Origin: Syntrophomonas sp.
GTDB taxonomy: Bacteria > Bacillota > Syntrophomonadia > Syntrophomonadales > Syntrophomonadaceae
Reading direction: 5' to 3'
Length of the DNA stretch: 45,022 bases
NCBI GenBank assembly: GCA_016841875.1
Contig: JAENYG010000003.1
Span: forward strand, 166,061-211,082
The notes beneath the pieces are model-generated. The model was not told where the DNA came from. It did not search any database and saw only the letters and a list, made by a program, of their open reading frames with translations. Shown here piece after piece: positions 35,301 to 44,880 of this stretch (positions are counted from its first letter, which is position 1; every line of letters begins with the position of its first letter). The position numbers were made by a program, and so were the translations under genes.

Positions 35301-36021
35301 TAAAGAGCGGGCAAAAAATGTTACTGATCGGCCCTATGACGAATTGGAAAAGGAATTTACCTCCTGCGAAGCTGCTATCGGGACCATCCGGCAGGAAATC
35401 GGCGCAGTTAAACAGCGTCTGACTGAAGATGAAAAAGCCCGTCACAGTCAAAAAGAAATAATGGAAACCATTGATTTGCAAACCAGAGAACTATCACGCT
35501 GGAATATCCTCCATGACCTGATAGGATCGGCTGACGGGAAGAAATATCGCAACTTTGCTCAAGGTCTTACCTTTCAGACCATGATTGCTTATGCCAATCA
35601 ACAATTAGCTAAAATGAGCGATCGCTATTTACTGGCAACGGACAACTCTGAACTGCTGGGTTTGAATGTTATAGATAATTACCAGGCCGGGGAAATTCGA
35701 TCAACCAAGAATTTATCCGGAGGCGAAAGCTTTATAGTGAGCCTGGCCCTGGCACTGGGGCTGTCCCGCATGGCCAGCTACAATGTTCGCATTGATTCCT
35801 TTTTCCTGGACGAAGGCTTCGGCAGTCTGGATGAATATGCTTTGGACACTGCCCTGGAGACCCTGGCCGGGCTGCACCAGGATGGGAAACTTATAGGGGT
35901 TATTTCCCATGTTCCTGCGCTTAAGGAGCGGATCAGCACCCAAATACAGGTAATCCCTCAGACCGGCGGACGCAGTATTATAAGTGGCCCTGGCTGTGAA
36001 AAAGTTACTGCGGATATTTAA
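32332..36021 (+). CDS. sbcC: Nuclease SbcCD subunit C
   Basis: The 1229-residue Rad50-like ATPase has Walker A (GPTGAGKTT, about 37-45), long coiled coils, a central zinc hook (CPLCG near residue 602), the signature LSGGES (near 1128) and Walker B FFLDEGFGSLDE (near 1158). Its ATP-driven head closure controls the SbcD nuclease and the hook joins two complexes. Length is in the usual range for Firmicutes. Ribosome site GGAGGC precedes the ATG. No clear terminator follows. Confidence 0.95.
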   Translation: MRILNVRFQNLNSLAGLWSIDFTHPAYTSDGIFAITGPTGAGKTTILDAICLALYGRTPRLNRVTKSTNELMSRLTGACMAEVCFETQAGRYRCQWSQHRARNKANGELQMPRHELSHADTGEIIESRLREVVEKIELLTGMDYERFTRSMLLAQGGFAAFLQAPSNERAPILEQITGTEIYSRISIKVHERRTEEARKLEKLKESAAGIRLLADEARQELQSDLENKLALEPRLAEQRDIAQKAMLWLKDITRQEQDLKVLTEKNTQLEQRVKSFKPELEKLDKARRARELDGDYIKITGKRDDQKRELDELAGNLERLPATEEGLKNILNSRNSAQDLLAAAQLRQKQGLLVIKSVRELDITIEHKNNQVKALEQDITHSEQVFDDTENRILDIEILLVQYREKLDEIQQYLDNNQVDANLIENLTAIKQIFNTLKDMDIQSSEAQTKSATASGLMDVSQTSLTELESDYNVIVIQAREAADRHESKLQAVKTLLAGRELEDWRTELDSLKERKYLADKLQQSQQIIIETRKSLAETAVQRDRLLAEQSGLQENIRLGDNQQQQLENEISHLEIELDLLKRIQSLEDQRADLEDGKPCPLCGSIHHPYARGNLPRANETESSLNNARKELKILAKNLSDLRVKQAESAKDLQQLDGHEADLNAIFAQASSTRADFLQQLNIAGLDDVLPDLIAREAEKIQAQIVRYSQLINQVEQESKEAQESRHELEQLNKSRADAEKKRDQCRHDLEMAQNEYAMTERQAASLKRQYGQTRNQALLLAEPFGTGIDDLTVTNLDSCLDRLTGRRDKWQAKQAEKEDQRKLINANEFELVKMQTLQHKLNEELQIKGLDLEAGREEFNKLAGERQNRFGDKNPDEEEKRLSDDVQAAEKELEMANDKLRNAEQELKNLKGKIEAITSSTQTRAGDLEQMEQGWLVRLTRAEFIHEADYRDSCLDEPEYTKLQNAAEGLKNEQLETSALIQDKTITLNKERAKNVTDRPYDELEKEFTSCEAAIGTIRQEIGAVKQRLTEDEKARHSQKEIMETIDLQTRELSRWNILHDLIGSADGKKYRNFAQGLTFQTMIAYANQQLAKMSDRYLLATDNSELLGLNVIDNYQAGEIRSTKNLSGGESFIVSLALALGLSRMASYNVRIDSFFLDEGFGSLDEYALDTALETLAGLHQDGKLIGVISHVPALKERISTQIQVIPQTGGRSIISGPGCEKVTADI

Positions 36022-36385
36022 GATTAGAAGCATGGTAGAGCAGTTTACATAATATGTATTATTGTCAACTATATAAATTATACTTGATTATGGTTTGGCA
36101 ATGGCAGTTAATAAAGATTGAGGGGGAATTATCGTGGCGTACTGTAATTAACAAAACAAAACGGCGGATTCTAATCCATCGCCTCGTTGCAGCGGTGTGT
36201 TGAAAGTGCATTGTTTCCATCAAAGATCAAAGCGGCAGCAGAGGTGCCCATGGACACATATAGGTTAAGTTTCTTCTCACTATAAATCGCTTAAAATAAT
36301 TCGCTCTTTATTGCAAGGGCAGGGGATACAGGTTATATTTTAAACAGTGACCTGGTATATGATATTGGCGGTAGGGAAAGGAGAT
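36022..36385. other. Intergenic stretch
   Basis: No gene is seen. A small imperfect inverted repeat (GGCGGAT, then ATCCATCGCC) lies near 36160-36180. The frame of the SEC-C gene is open from GTG 36347, but the ribosome site favours 36386. Confidence 0.4.
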
Positions 36386-37615
<1,230 letters not shown>

Positions 37616-37717
37616 ACTATCGCTAGACTTTACCTGGAAAGCTGATTTGACGCAATCCGGATAGATCGCTTGATAATTGGGGATGTCTCCCAGGATGAAG
37701 CATTGATCGTATTGGTT

Positions 37718-38020
37718 TTAAAGCAAATTCGTATAGTTTCGCTTACCGGAAACTATACGCCTGATTTCTACGATATCACCAGCCACAACATAAAAAATCA
37801 AGTATGCTTTAACAATCAGTATTTTATAGCCTCTATTAGCCAATCGCCGGTTTTTCGGGGTAACCCCCATATCAGGGAATTCTTCTAGATGCAGGATAGC
37901 TGCATCAATCTCATTCAATAGATCTTCTGCAGCTTTTGGATCGTCTGCAATAATATAGCTAAAAATATCTTCTAGATCATCGTAAGCCAGTGGCAAATAT
38001 TCAACGCTATATTTACCCAT
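37718..38020 (-). CDS. ParE/RelE-family toxin
   Basis: The 100-residue protein has the ParE/RelE fold pattern: YSVEYLPLAYDDLEDIFSYI, then AAEDLLNEIDAAI, LEEFPDMG, the strand YKILIVKAYLIFYVV and a final VEIRRIVSGKRNY. ParE toxins inhibit gyrase and RelE relatives cut mRNA; the sequence looks closer to ParE, but the target is not proven. Its start overlaps the antitoxin gene by 8 bases, as is usual for TA operons in antitoxin-first order. Confidence 0.85.
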   Translation of the reverse strand: MGKYSVEYLPLAYDDLEDIFSYIIADDPKAAEDLLNEIDAAILHLEEFPDMGVTPKNRRLANRGYKILIVKAYLIFYVVAGDIVEIRRIVSGKRNYTNLL

Positions 38021-38279
38021 TAAGCCGCGCCCTTAGCCTTGCCATGACTTCACGGTGAGGTATTCTTTTGGTCCCCTGGGCGCTTTGGACTTCGGCTTCA
38101 TCCAGGTTGTCATATAACTCCATAAGTGCTTGCTGTTCCTCATATAATCTTTGGCTCATAATTACCAGGTGACCATTTCCGTTCTTGGTTATAAAAACCG
38201 GCTTTTGTTCCTTGATGCATATTTCTTCAATTTCGGGGGTCTTATTTCGCAAATCAGAAACTGGACGAATAACAGGCAT
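38013..38279 (-). CDS. Phd/YefM-family antitoxin
   Basis: The 88-residue protein starts at ATG 38279 with GAGGTG five bases before; an in-frame GTG at 38288 overlaps that site. The N-terminus (MPVIRPVSDLRNKTPEIEEI, then KPVFITKNGNGHLVIM) is a Phd/YefM DNA-binding domain and the C-terminal helix (RIPHREVMARLRARL) would wrap the toxin. It is expected to neutralise the overlapping ParE-like toxin and repress the operon. Confidence 0.85.
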   Translation of the reverse strand: MPVIRPVSDLRNKTPEIEEICIKEQKPVFITKNGNGHLVIMSQRLYEEQQALMELYDNLDEAEVQSAQGTKRIPHREVMARLRARLNG

Positions 38280-38292
38280 TATGCTCACCTCG

Positions 38293-38330
38293 CATTATTT
38301 TTATATTATTATATCATAATAATGATAAAT
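38293..38330 (-). promoter_or_regulatory. Promoter/operator of the ParE-Phd operon
   Basis: On the minus strand TATAAT (within 38315-38308) is a good -10 element ~30 bp before the antitoxin start. TATCAT (38312-38317) and ATGATA (38322-38327) form a palindrome overlapping it, a likely site for the antitoxin. Confidence 0.5.
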
Positions 38331-38569
38331 TAATTCATTAAGTTTGTTGATGGTGGTCTCGTTAAGTATTATGGTTTCCTCCCATAGTACTCAGCCCCAC
38401 GGGTGAAACCCAATTAGCATTAACTTATTTACCAAGCCGTTTACCAGTCGTGGTGACGGGTAATACCGTAAATAGCTTCAGCGGATGGAGTGGGAAAAAG
38501 ATCATATTCGAAAAAGAAGCCAACAAAAAGACCGTCCCTCCATTAGCCTTTTCGTACTACAATAACATA
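38331..38569. other. Intergenic stretch
   Basis: No gene is recognised. It contains a GACCGTCCCTCC-like scrap resembling the GGGAC-type remnants seen elsewhere. Confidence 0.35.
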
Positions 38570-38616
38570 TTGGCATAATATCGTACTATATGCTATAATT
38601 TTCGTACGAGGTGATT
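38570..38616 (+). promoter_or_regulatory. Promoter of Phd-Uma2 copy 2
   Basis: TTGGCA (38570-38575), an 18-bp spacer and TATAAT (38594-38599) form a strong SigA-type promoter. The part ATATCG-ACTATATGCTATAAT and TCGTACGA is shared with copy 1, but the left arm of copy 1's 10-bp palindrome is absent, so operator architecture differs. Confidence 0.65.
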
Positions 38617-38619
38617 AAT

Positions 38620-39369
38620 ATGGATGATACCACAAAAGTTATTACCGCCACCGAGTTGAAGACCAATCTGGGTAAATACATCGACTATGTTATCGATGAC
38701 CACGAGGTTGTTATTACCAAAAACGGCAAAAAGGCCATAAGGATTACCCCTTACATCACTGATATCGAGCGATATTTTTTGGTCAAAGAAAACGCATTAG
38801 ATTATCAATATGGCGGCAAGAAAGTATCATATGAAGAATTCATGGAGATTTACGAGAAAAGCGAGCTAAGAATGGAATATATCAACGGTGAAATAGTCCT
38901 TTTGGCTTCCCCCAGCACCTATCATCAGGACATATCCGGGAATTTGCATATCCATCTGCGATCATATTTAAAAGGCAAGAATTGCAAGGTTTTCTACGCC
39001 CCTTTTGATGTTCATTTCTACAAAAAAGACCTTAAAACACCTGATGTAATGCAGCCCGATTTGCTTATAGCATGCGATTTGGAGAATAACGTTAATGAAA
39101 ACGGCCGATACATGGGTACACCCACGCTTTGCGTTGAAATTTTATCAAAAAGCACTCGTTCAAAGGATATGGTAGATAAGCTCAATACTTATATGTTATC
39201 CGGTGTGAGGGAATTCTGGATTGTCGATCCTTTTAAACATTCTGTTATGGTCTATGGCTTTAAGGACTTAGAAATTGACGAGTATACCACCTGTAAACTC
39301 GAGGACACTCTGACATCGTATTTTTTTGATGGTTTAGAGATTCCGATAAACGAAGTATTCGAATTTTAA
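38620..39369 (+). CDS. Phd/YefM antitoxin-Uma2 nuclease fusion, copy 2
   Basis: The 249-residue protein is nearly identical to the one at 20796. It differs by a few residues at the N-terminus (MDDTTK versus MNETTK, LGKY versus LGQY) and near the C-terminus (KLEDTLTSYFFDG versus KIGDTLTSYFFEG, INEVF versus ISEVF). The central ~150 codons are the same in protein and apparently in DNA. All putative Uma2 catalytic residues are intact. GAGGTG precedes the ATG. Its 3' end overlaps by 4 bases the converging broken protease gene. Confidence 0.8.
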   Translation: MDDTTKVITATELKTNLGKYIDYVIDDHEVVITKNGKKAIRITPYITDIERYFLVKENALDYQYGGKKVSYEEFMEIYEKSELRMEYINGEIVLLASPSTYHQDISGNLHIHLRSYLKGKNCKVFYAPFDVHFYKKDLKTPDVMQPDLLIACDLENNVNENGRYMGTPTLCVEILSKSTRSKDMVDKLNTYMLSGVREFWIVDPFKHSVMVYGFKDLEIDEYTTCKLEDTLTSYFFDGLEIPINEVFEF

Positions 39370-41635
39370 TCAACATAGTATATCTGATCAATGGGAATAG
39401 CCAAGTTCAGATTTTGACCATCAATAAATGTACCCGTTGTTATGCCAATTACCTCACCAAATTCGTTTATAAGTGCACCTCCGCTACTACCAGGGGATAT
39501 AGGTGCAGAGATTTGGAACCAGGTTTGACCGTCAAATAAACGTTCAGGGTTAGATATTAACCCAGCAGAAATGGTGTTTTCCAATCCTAATGGACAACCA
39601 ATAGTATAAATTGTTTGTCCTCCCACAACCTTAGCAGAGTCGCCGATTTTTAAGTAATCAAATCCAGTTCCTGGTATTTTCAATATTGCTATATCATTAA
39701 CGATACTTGATCCCAGTAACGAGTCAGCCCACAATACACTTCCATTTGTTGTAAGAATTTTTACGTAACTAGCCCCCTGTATTACACCTCACCGTCATCT
39801 GTGATAAAGAATCCACTGCCTGTACCAAGCAACTCTGAATTTGAATCGTAAGCCTCAATATAAACCACGCTCGATGAACATTTAGCATATATGTCTTTTG
39901 ACGAAAGTACTGAATTTAATTCCGAGTTGACTTCAGGTATAGAATAGGTGGAATCATTTGGATTGGATGTTATCGTTCCTTGATCTTGATTAAAAAGCCA
40001 TGTTGCCAAATTCTTATGGGTAGATGCTTCCGACTTAAATGAAGCAATATAGTCATTATCGTTATAATCTGTATACACAAAATGTCCATCAAAAACTCCA
40101 AAGTTTATATGGTTTTGCTTAGTTTGTACACTACCCCATTGATTTTTTGCATTTATTTCATCAATTCGTGCTATCCAATCAAAGTTGTAGTATAAAGAAT
40201 TATTAAAATAATTAATATCAACAGGAAAACCCATAATACTGGTATCCCCTCGATATAATAACTTTTTGGAAGTAATATTATTTAACATCACTTTATTTAC
40301 ATTACCGCTTCTTTCAACATAATACGCTATGTTACCATAAAATGAAACGGTACTAACATTTTGCAGAATCGGTAATTCTGCCTGTGTACTAATATCCAGT
40401 TCCATTATTTTTGATTCTGCCAGATAATATAAATGACCATTAATGCCTGAAAGTCTATAAGCCCACCCTTCACCACTCTTTAAGGTATATTGGTTAGTGC
40501 CAGCGATCTTTCTTATATCATATAAAGAATAGGCGGCATCTTGATCTGACGTATCCCAATCAGGATTGTTTTTAGTGGTTAAGATATACAACTCATCTCC
40601 ATAAATAGTTAACCCAGAAATATAATCTCCATCAAATATTTTACTAACTACATATGAATCTAAGCTAATCTTTTTTAAAATACTCTTAAAATCATAAGTA
40701 TTAAAATCAAAATCAGCTTCAACTATATACAGTTCCCGGTTATACATCGATTTTATTTTAGGCGCTTCAAAATGAGATTTATTCTCAAGTATATTCCCGT
40801 AATAAATTATGTTTGTTTTCTTAGTAATAGTGTTATACTCGGCTATGTTATATCTAGAAAATGTTTTATCCCAATAAACAATATAAACTTGGTTTCCACT
40901 CTGAAAAACACTCGAATAATTTTGTATATTACCTTCTTGGCCAACTATTTCAGAATTATAGTTGCGATCATGGGCAAGTCTATTTAGGGGGTCTATCAGT
41001 CTTCCAATAATCGTTGCAATTTCAGCTCTGGTTGCTAAGCCATTGCCATCAAACAAACCTCCTGATTTGCCGCCAATAATTCCTGACGAATACATTTTTT
41101 GAACGGATTCACGGTAAATAGCACTAATTTCATCAATGTCGGGGACAGCTAAATCATTTATAGCCGCAGTATCTTGGGAAGATAATATTTGCGCAAATAA
41201 ATACGCTATTTCAGAACGCGTTATATATTGGGTACTCACATCTGATACTGACGTATAACTTGGTGGCAGTAAATTGTTATTTTGAGCATAAATAAAGTAT
41301 TTCTCATACCAAAAAGGTGAATCAATTTCAGAAACTAGTTGTTTGGTATAAATTGCATGAACTCTCGCTGCAATTGTAATTGCTTGTGCTTTTGTAAGAT
41401 TCCTATTAGGTGCATAAAGGTTTAGGCCAACCCCATCCATAATGCCATAATCAAATACTGTCTTAACCCCTGAATAAAACCAATTCACTTCTTTTACGTC
41501 TGAGAATGTAGTTATTTCCATCGATTTTATTGTATTAAAATTACTTAAAGTGCCAAAACTCTGAGCATTAGCATTTTTGCTGCCGAACAATAAAACTACA
41601 AAAAAAATAATTACCAGGACTTTAAGTCTCTTCAT
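39366..41635 (-). pseudogene. SLH-domain, beta-propeller, serine-protease surface protein, broken
   Basis: From ATG 41635 (GAGGAG six bases before) the frame gives a signal peptide (KVLVIIFFVVLLFGSKNANA), three S-layer-homology domains for cell-wall attachment (residues ~45-220), a DUF5050-like propeller (to ~550), and the start of a trypsin-like HtrA-type protease domain (GTGSGFFITDDGEV) that stops at 39782. The rest continues in another frame: VIQGASYVKILTTNGSVLWA, catalytic Asp in VNDIAIL and catalytic Ser in SPGSSGGAL, ending at 39366. Between GEV and VIQG the usual V-T-N-Y-H is missing, so a short deletion removed the catalytic His and shifted the frame. The protease cannot work, but the truncated surface part may still be made. 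Confidence 0.8.
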
Positions 41636-41801
41636 GTTAATCTCCTCTGTTTTATAAACCATCTAGTTTGAAGGCTTCGTTCTTTTTTCAGCTTACTGTA
41701 TTTCCCTATAATATCTGAATTATACATTATTTGCCTAATTTATTCCAGGAATACAAATTTGAGATACCCTCAACGTAATATATTTAAAAACAATTTGATT
41801 A

Positions 41802-42105
41802 TTGCAAAAGTCATCTCTGATTATTGCCAGTCAAGTCCCTGTCCAGAACTGGCATGAGACTTTACCAGACCCTACACTAGCAGACGCGATTATGGATGGA
41901 ATTGTTCATAATTCTTATAAGATTGACATTAACGGGCCTTCTATGCACAAAATATTTGGTAACAAGCAAAGGTAACACAAAAACCATAATCACTATGAGT
42001 CATTCTGCTAGGCAGTAGCTAAATGGCTAATTGGAAACGGAATTGGTGGTCGGCCATTCCCATACTTAGTGGTCAGTAGACATCGGAATCAGTGGTCGAT
42101 TTAAT
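41802..42105. mobile_element. istB: IS21-family relic: end of istB plus terminal repeats
   Basis: Frame 41802-41975 reads SSLIIASQVPVQNWHETLPD, then DAIMDGIVHNSYKIDINGPS, the conserved C-terminus of the IstB helper ATPase. Next to it are three GTGGTC repeats (AATTGGTGGTCGGC, CTTAGTGGTCAGT, AATCAGTGGTCGA) typical of the multiple terminal repeats of IS21 elements. Most of istB and all of istA are missing. The end at ~42105 interrupts a tyrosine-recombinase gene. Confidence 0.8.
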
Positions 42106-42106
42106 C

Positions 42107-42402
42107 GTAATATGCAGACGGGGGATTTGCTTGTAATTTAGGCTAATATCAAGAGTAACACCATACAGGAAACGCAACCCGCTGTTATATGTATTTATGC
42201 TGCCATTGCTAAGCTTTCTCTCTGTTTTTAGATAGTGCAGAAATTCACGGATTTCATTTACACCTAATTCTGTTGCTGGTTTACCGAAATGCTTTTGAAA
42301 CATTTTAGCCTTAGTAAAATACTCCTCTTGGGTATGCAGGCTCAGCCCTCTGAGCTCCATATCAAACTGTAATTGCTTGAGTATTTCATCTTGTGTCCTG
42401 AT
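42107..42402 (-). pseudogene. Tyrosine recombinase, N-terminal fragment
   Basis: The fragment reads RGLSLHTQEEYFTKAKMFQK, then EIREFLHYLKTERKLSNGSI, the SAM-like core-binding domain of Xer/integrase-type recombinases. The catalytic domain with its R-H-R-Y residues is gone; the last codons come from the IS21 end. In-frame homology extends upstream of ATG 42360 to an ATC at 42402 placed 8 bases after AAAGGAG, suggesting that the original ATG start was mutated to ATC. Confidence 0.7.
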
Positions 42403-42537
42403 AGTACCATCTCCTTTAAAATAGATTTCTTGTATATTTTAAAGGAAAATGTTATAAATCAAATTGGGAGTATTTTTACCAGTTCTTGTTAAAATGGACA
42501 GACTTTATAGTTACCACCGCGCTAGCGGTTTTGTTCT

Positions 42538-42600
42538 ATCCATATAATGCGATTCAAACACCTCTTTCCCCTACCGTCCGCTCAGCAGGGGAGGGGAAAG
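42538..42600. repeat. Hairpin repeat, copy 1 (partner 44457-44516)
   Basis: Both copies begin ATCCATATAATG, then ATTCAA-A, then C-CC-TTCCCCTA and end AGGGGAGGG. CCCCT pairs with AGGGG. It lies just before a lipoprotein gene. Confidence 0.5.
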
Positions 42601-42653
42601 GAAATTTTTATCTAATTCTGGAGTGTACTTTTAAAAGGGGTTGGGAATAAGAA

Positions 42654-43130
42654 ATGTACTCAAAAAACGGATTAATCGTCTGCTTAGGCTTATTATTTTT
42701 ATTGAGTATAATAAGTGGTTGCGGAATACCTGAGAGTGCAAATAATGCATATGATGATGATTCAATAATTGTACAAGAATTTGATACTTACCGTCTTGGT
42801 CCCTACAGTCTCATTCGCATTAACAATGAAATCAGTTTTAAATATGGTAATTTTTACGGGGCTTATACTGTTTTTAGCCTGGAATCAGAAGAAGATGCTG
42901 AAGTTAAATTTGAATATAACTCAAAAGTAGATAGTGGCGACTTTAAGGCCGTATTAATTACTCCTAAGAAAGAAATACAGAATCTATTGATTGGAAATGA
43001 ACATGGCGCTGAAACTGTACAATTAGAAAAAGGAATTTATATATTTAAGATTGTGGGAAGAGATGCTAATGGAGAAATAAAGATTTCGATTTATACAAAT
43101 CAAAATGTTGACATAATAAGCAGCGATTGA
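42654..43130 (+). CDS. Putative lipoprotein of unknown function
   Basis: The 158-residue protein has a lipoprotein signal (IVCLGLLFLLSIISGC, Cys23). The mature part is beta-rich and acidic (ITPKKEIQNLLIG, then VQLEKGIYIFKIVGRDANGE), consistent with a small jelly-roll or beta-sandwich domain in which a YxFKIVG strand follows a Gly turn. It is AT-rich. Upstream AAAAGGGG is rather far from the ATG (about 14 bases). No family is recognised. Confidence 0.65.
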   Translation: MYSKNGLIVCLGLLFLLSIISGCGIPESANNAYDDDSIIVQEFDTYRLGPYSLIRINNEISFKYGNFYGAYTVFSLESEEDAEVKFEYNSKVDSGDFKAVLITPKKEIQNLLIGNEHGAETVQLEKGIYIFKIVGRDANGEIKISIYTNQNVDIISSD

Positions 43131-43208
43131 GTCGTAAACTAGCCAGAAGGAGGATTTATGCTTTCGAGGAATCTCTCTGGGCAAATTCCAACCTTATAAA
43201 AATTATAT

Positions 43209-43766
43209 TCAATTAGAGTTAAACTGAATTATCTTAACAACATATCCTGAATCCGGCAAATAATTTATCTCGTATTTGGTATTACTTTTAAAAGGGATGT
43301 AGTTATCTGTTTCGATTTTCAATATAACATCCTGAGGAATCACAATTCGATATACACCGTCACTAATGTTGATCACGTTATTAAGAGGAACTTCATTGCT
43401 AATTTCTCCAGAAAATCTAACTATATTTGTGAGGGTTCCTGTGTATGTTGAGAAATGCCCGTATTTCAAATTGGAGTAATCTTTAATGTCACTAATGGAA
43501 AAGAAAATAAACAAAATCGCCATTAAGACTAAACAAATAATAATCAAAAGAGTTGCTCGCTGATTGAGTCTTTTTATAGATGGACCTGCTGTGTAATCCT
43601 TGTTCTTAGTACGCTTTAGCTTAATGTATTCAGGTATGAGTAAAGCTCCTACTACTAACATAATAGCTGCTAACCCTAAGTATAATATTATGTAGTGAAC
43701 AGTCGAAGCTAATAATTGGCTACTTGAAATCTGATATATTGTCACAATTACGATATTTCCTTCCAT
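43209..43766 (-). CDS. Two-helix membrane protein of unknown function
   Basis: The frame is open to 43835, but that would overlap the previous gene; ATG 43766, 13 bases after that gene's stop, is the natural start though its ribosome site is poor. The product is ~185 residues with membrane helices HYIILYLGLAAIMLVVGALL and ATLLIIICLVLMAILFIFFS, then a ~100-residue beta-rich domain (FSTYTGTLTNIVRF, then YRIVIPQDVILKIETDNYIP). It probably forms an operon with the upstream gene. Not recognised. Confidence 0.6.
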   Translation of the reverse strand: MEGNIVIVTIYQISSSQLLASTVHYIILYLGLAAIMLVVGALLIPEYIKLKRTKNKDYTAGPSIKRLNQRATLLIIICLVLMAILFIFFSISDIKDYSNLKYGHFSTYTGTLTNIVRFSGEISNEVPLNNVINISDGVYRIVIPQDVILKIETDNYIPFKSNTKYEINYLPDSGYVVKIIQFNSN

Positions 43767-43779
43767 TAGGACTTGTGAT

Positions 43780-44238
43780 TCAATATTGCTCTCCAATCGT
43801 CTTATCCCATATTTCATTAATTCTCTCAATATCAACGTAATATCCTAATTCGTTTATAAATTCATCATTGTATTTAGCGCTGACGAAATACCTTTTGTTA
43901 TGCTTTTTAACCTCTATCATAATTACAGGTGTATTTTTATTTGTTGTGATTACGCCAGGTGAAATTTCACCAACGGTTGACTTTGTTACTAAAGTAATTT
44001 GATCATATGTGACCATTGTTTTGCCTATGAATCGAAATATGGTAAGGCCAGAACAATCTATTAAATATCGCTTTGCTGTTTGCATATTACAAAATACGGA
44101 TAAGGGGATAAATACTATGCCATAAAACAGATGTTCCAAGAGTACCGATCCTAAAAGGAAGGGAAGAATGAATAAAGCAACTGTAATTGCCACCATTCCC
44201 CAATAGCCCATTTTGTTTGATGAATCATAATACATCAT
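43780..44238 (-). CDS. Membrane protein with PH-like domain
   Basis: The 152-residue protein starts after GGGAG. It has two N-terminal membrane helices (MVAITVALFILPFLLGSVLL and LFYGIVFIPLSVFC) followed by a beta-rich ~90-residue part (KRYLIDCSGLTIFRFIGKTM, then ITLVTKSTVG, TPVIMIEVKKHNKRYFVSAK) and a short C-terminal helix, the arrangement of bacterial PH-like membrane proteins. Function unknown. Likely co-transcribed with 43209-43766. Confidence 0.6.
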   Translation of the reverse strand: MMYYDSSNKMGYWGMVAITVALFILPFLLGSVLLEHLFYGIVFIPLSVFCNMQTAKRYLIDCSGLTIFRFIGKTMVTYDQITLVTKSTVGEISPGVITTNKNTPVIMIEVKKHNKRYFVSAKYNDEFINELGYYVDIERINEIWDKTIGEQY

Positions 44239-44683
44239 TGAACTCCCATAATTCCGGATTACTTAATGAAATCTTACTACAAAACACAAAATATTGTTTA
44301 TATTTTCCTTGCTGGTATACAGTATAACACAGCTGTATTTAATGCTATTTTTATAATACGAATAATAGTACGCAAACAATACTTCGTGTTTGATGGCAGA
44401 CATATGCAGTGTCGGGATATACCTGGGGGATGTAATATTGATATCAACTTCCAATCATCCATATAATGTTACATTCAAGAACCCCGTTCCCTATCGTGTG
44501 GTGATAGGGGAGGGTGATAATTGTTTTTCTTTGATTAAATGTCTTGAATGCATCAACTTTATTTTTAATTTTGATTCCTTAGAACCAACATATCTATTCC
44601 GGTAACTATACATAAGTGATATAGATACACCAGCTATAGAATGCATGTTGATCATTTAGCATATTTTTCACTTTTTATATCGA
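44239..44683. other. Gene-poor stretch with hairpin repeat
   Basis: The short frames here on both strands lack ribosome sites and look spurious. The second copy of the hairpin repeat lies at 44457-44516. Confidence 0.4.
44457..44516. repeat. Hairpin repeat, copy 2 (partner 42538-42600)
   Basis: CCCTATC (44489-44495) and GATAGGG (44503-44509) form a perfect 7-bp stem with a 7-nt loop. No T-run follows, so it is not a clear terminator. Confidence 0.5.
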
Positions 44684-44880
44684 TAGGTCCTATGATAAAT
44701 TATTCTTAACGAACTTATAGTCCATATTCACTATTTTTGCTCCTAATTATTTGCGATTTAAGGCCCCTAATAATTTTTTCATGAAGATTATATCGTGGAG
44801 TTATATCATGAAATATTTCATTAGTCTATTTCAAGCAGATTTAATACGATGTCATCTGAAAATTACCGGCAATGAAAACA
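44684..44880 (+). repeat. ~200-bp dispersed repeat, copy B (partner 14536-14735)
   Basis: Same block order as copy A, starting AGGTCCTATG and ending AATGAAAACAGG. An ATG at 44809 after TGGAGTTAT opens a 40-codon frame, different from that of copy A. The remaining bases to the window end hold no recognised gene. Confidence 0.7.

Noticed and set aside
37670-37888. Plus-strand frame overlapping the ParE toxin
   Set aside because: Antisense shadow of a well-supported TA toxin gene.
44263-44605. Several short frames on both strands
   Set aside because: No ribosome sites, mutual overlap, and the stretch contains a hairpin repeat.
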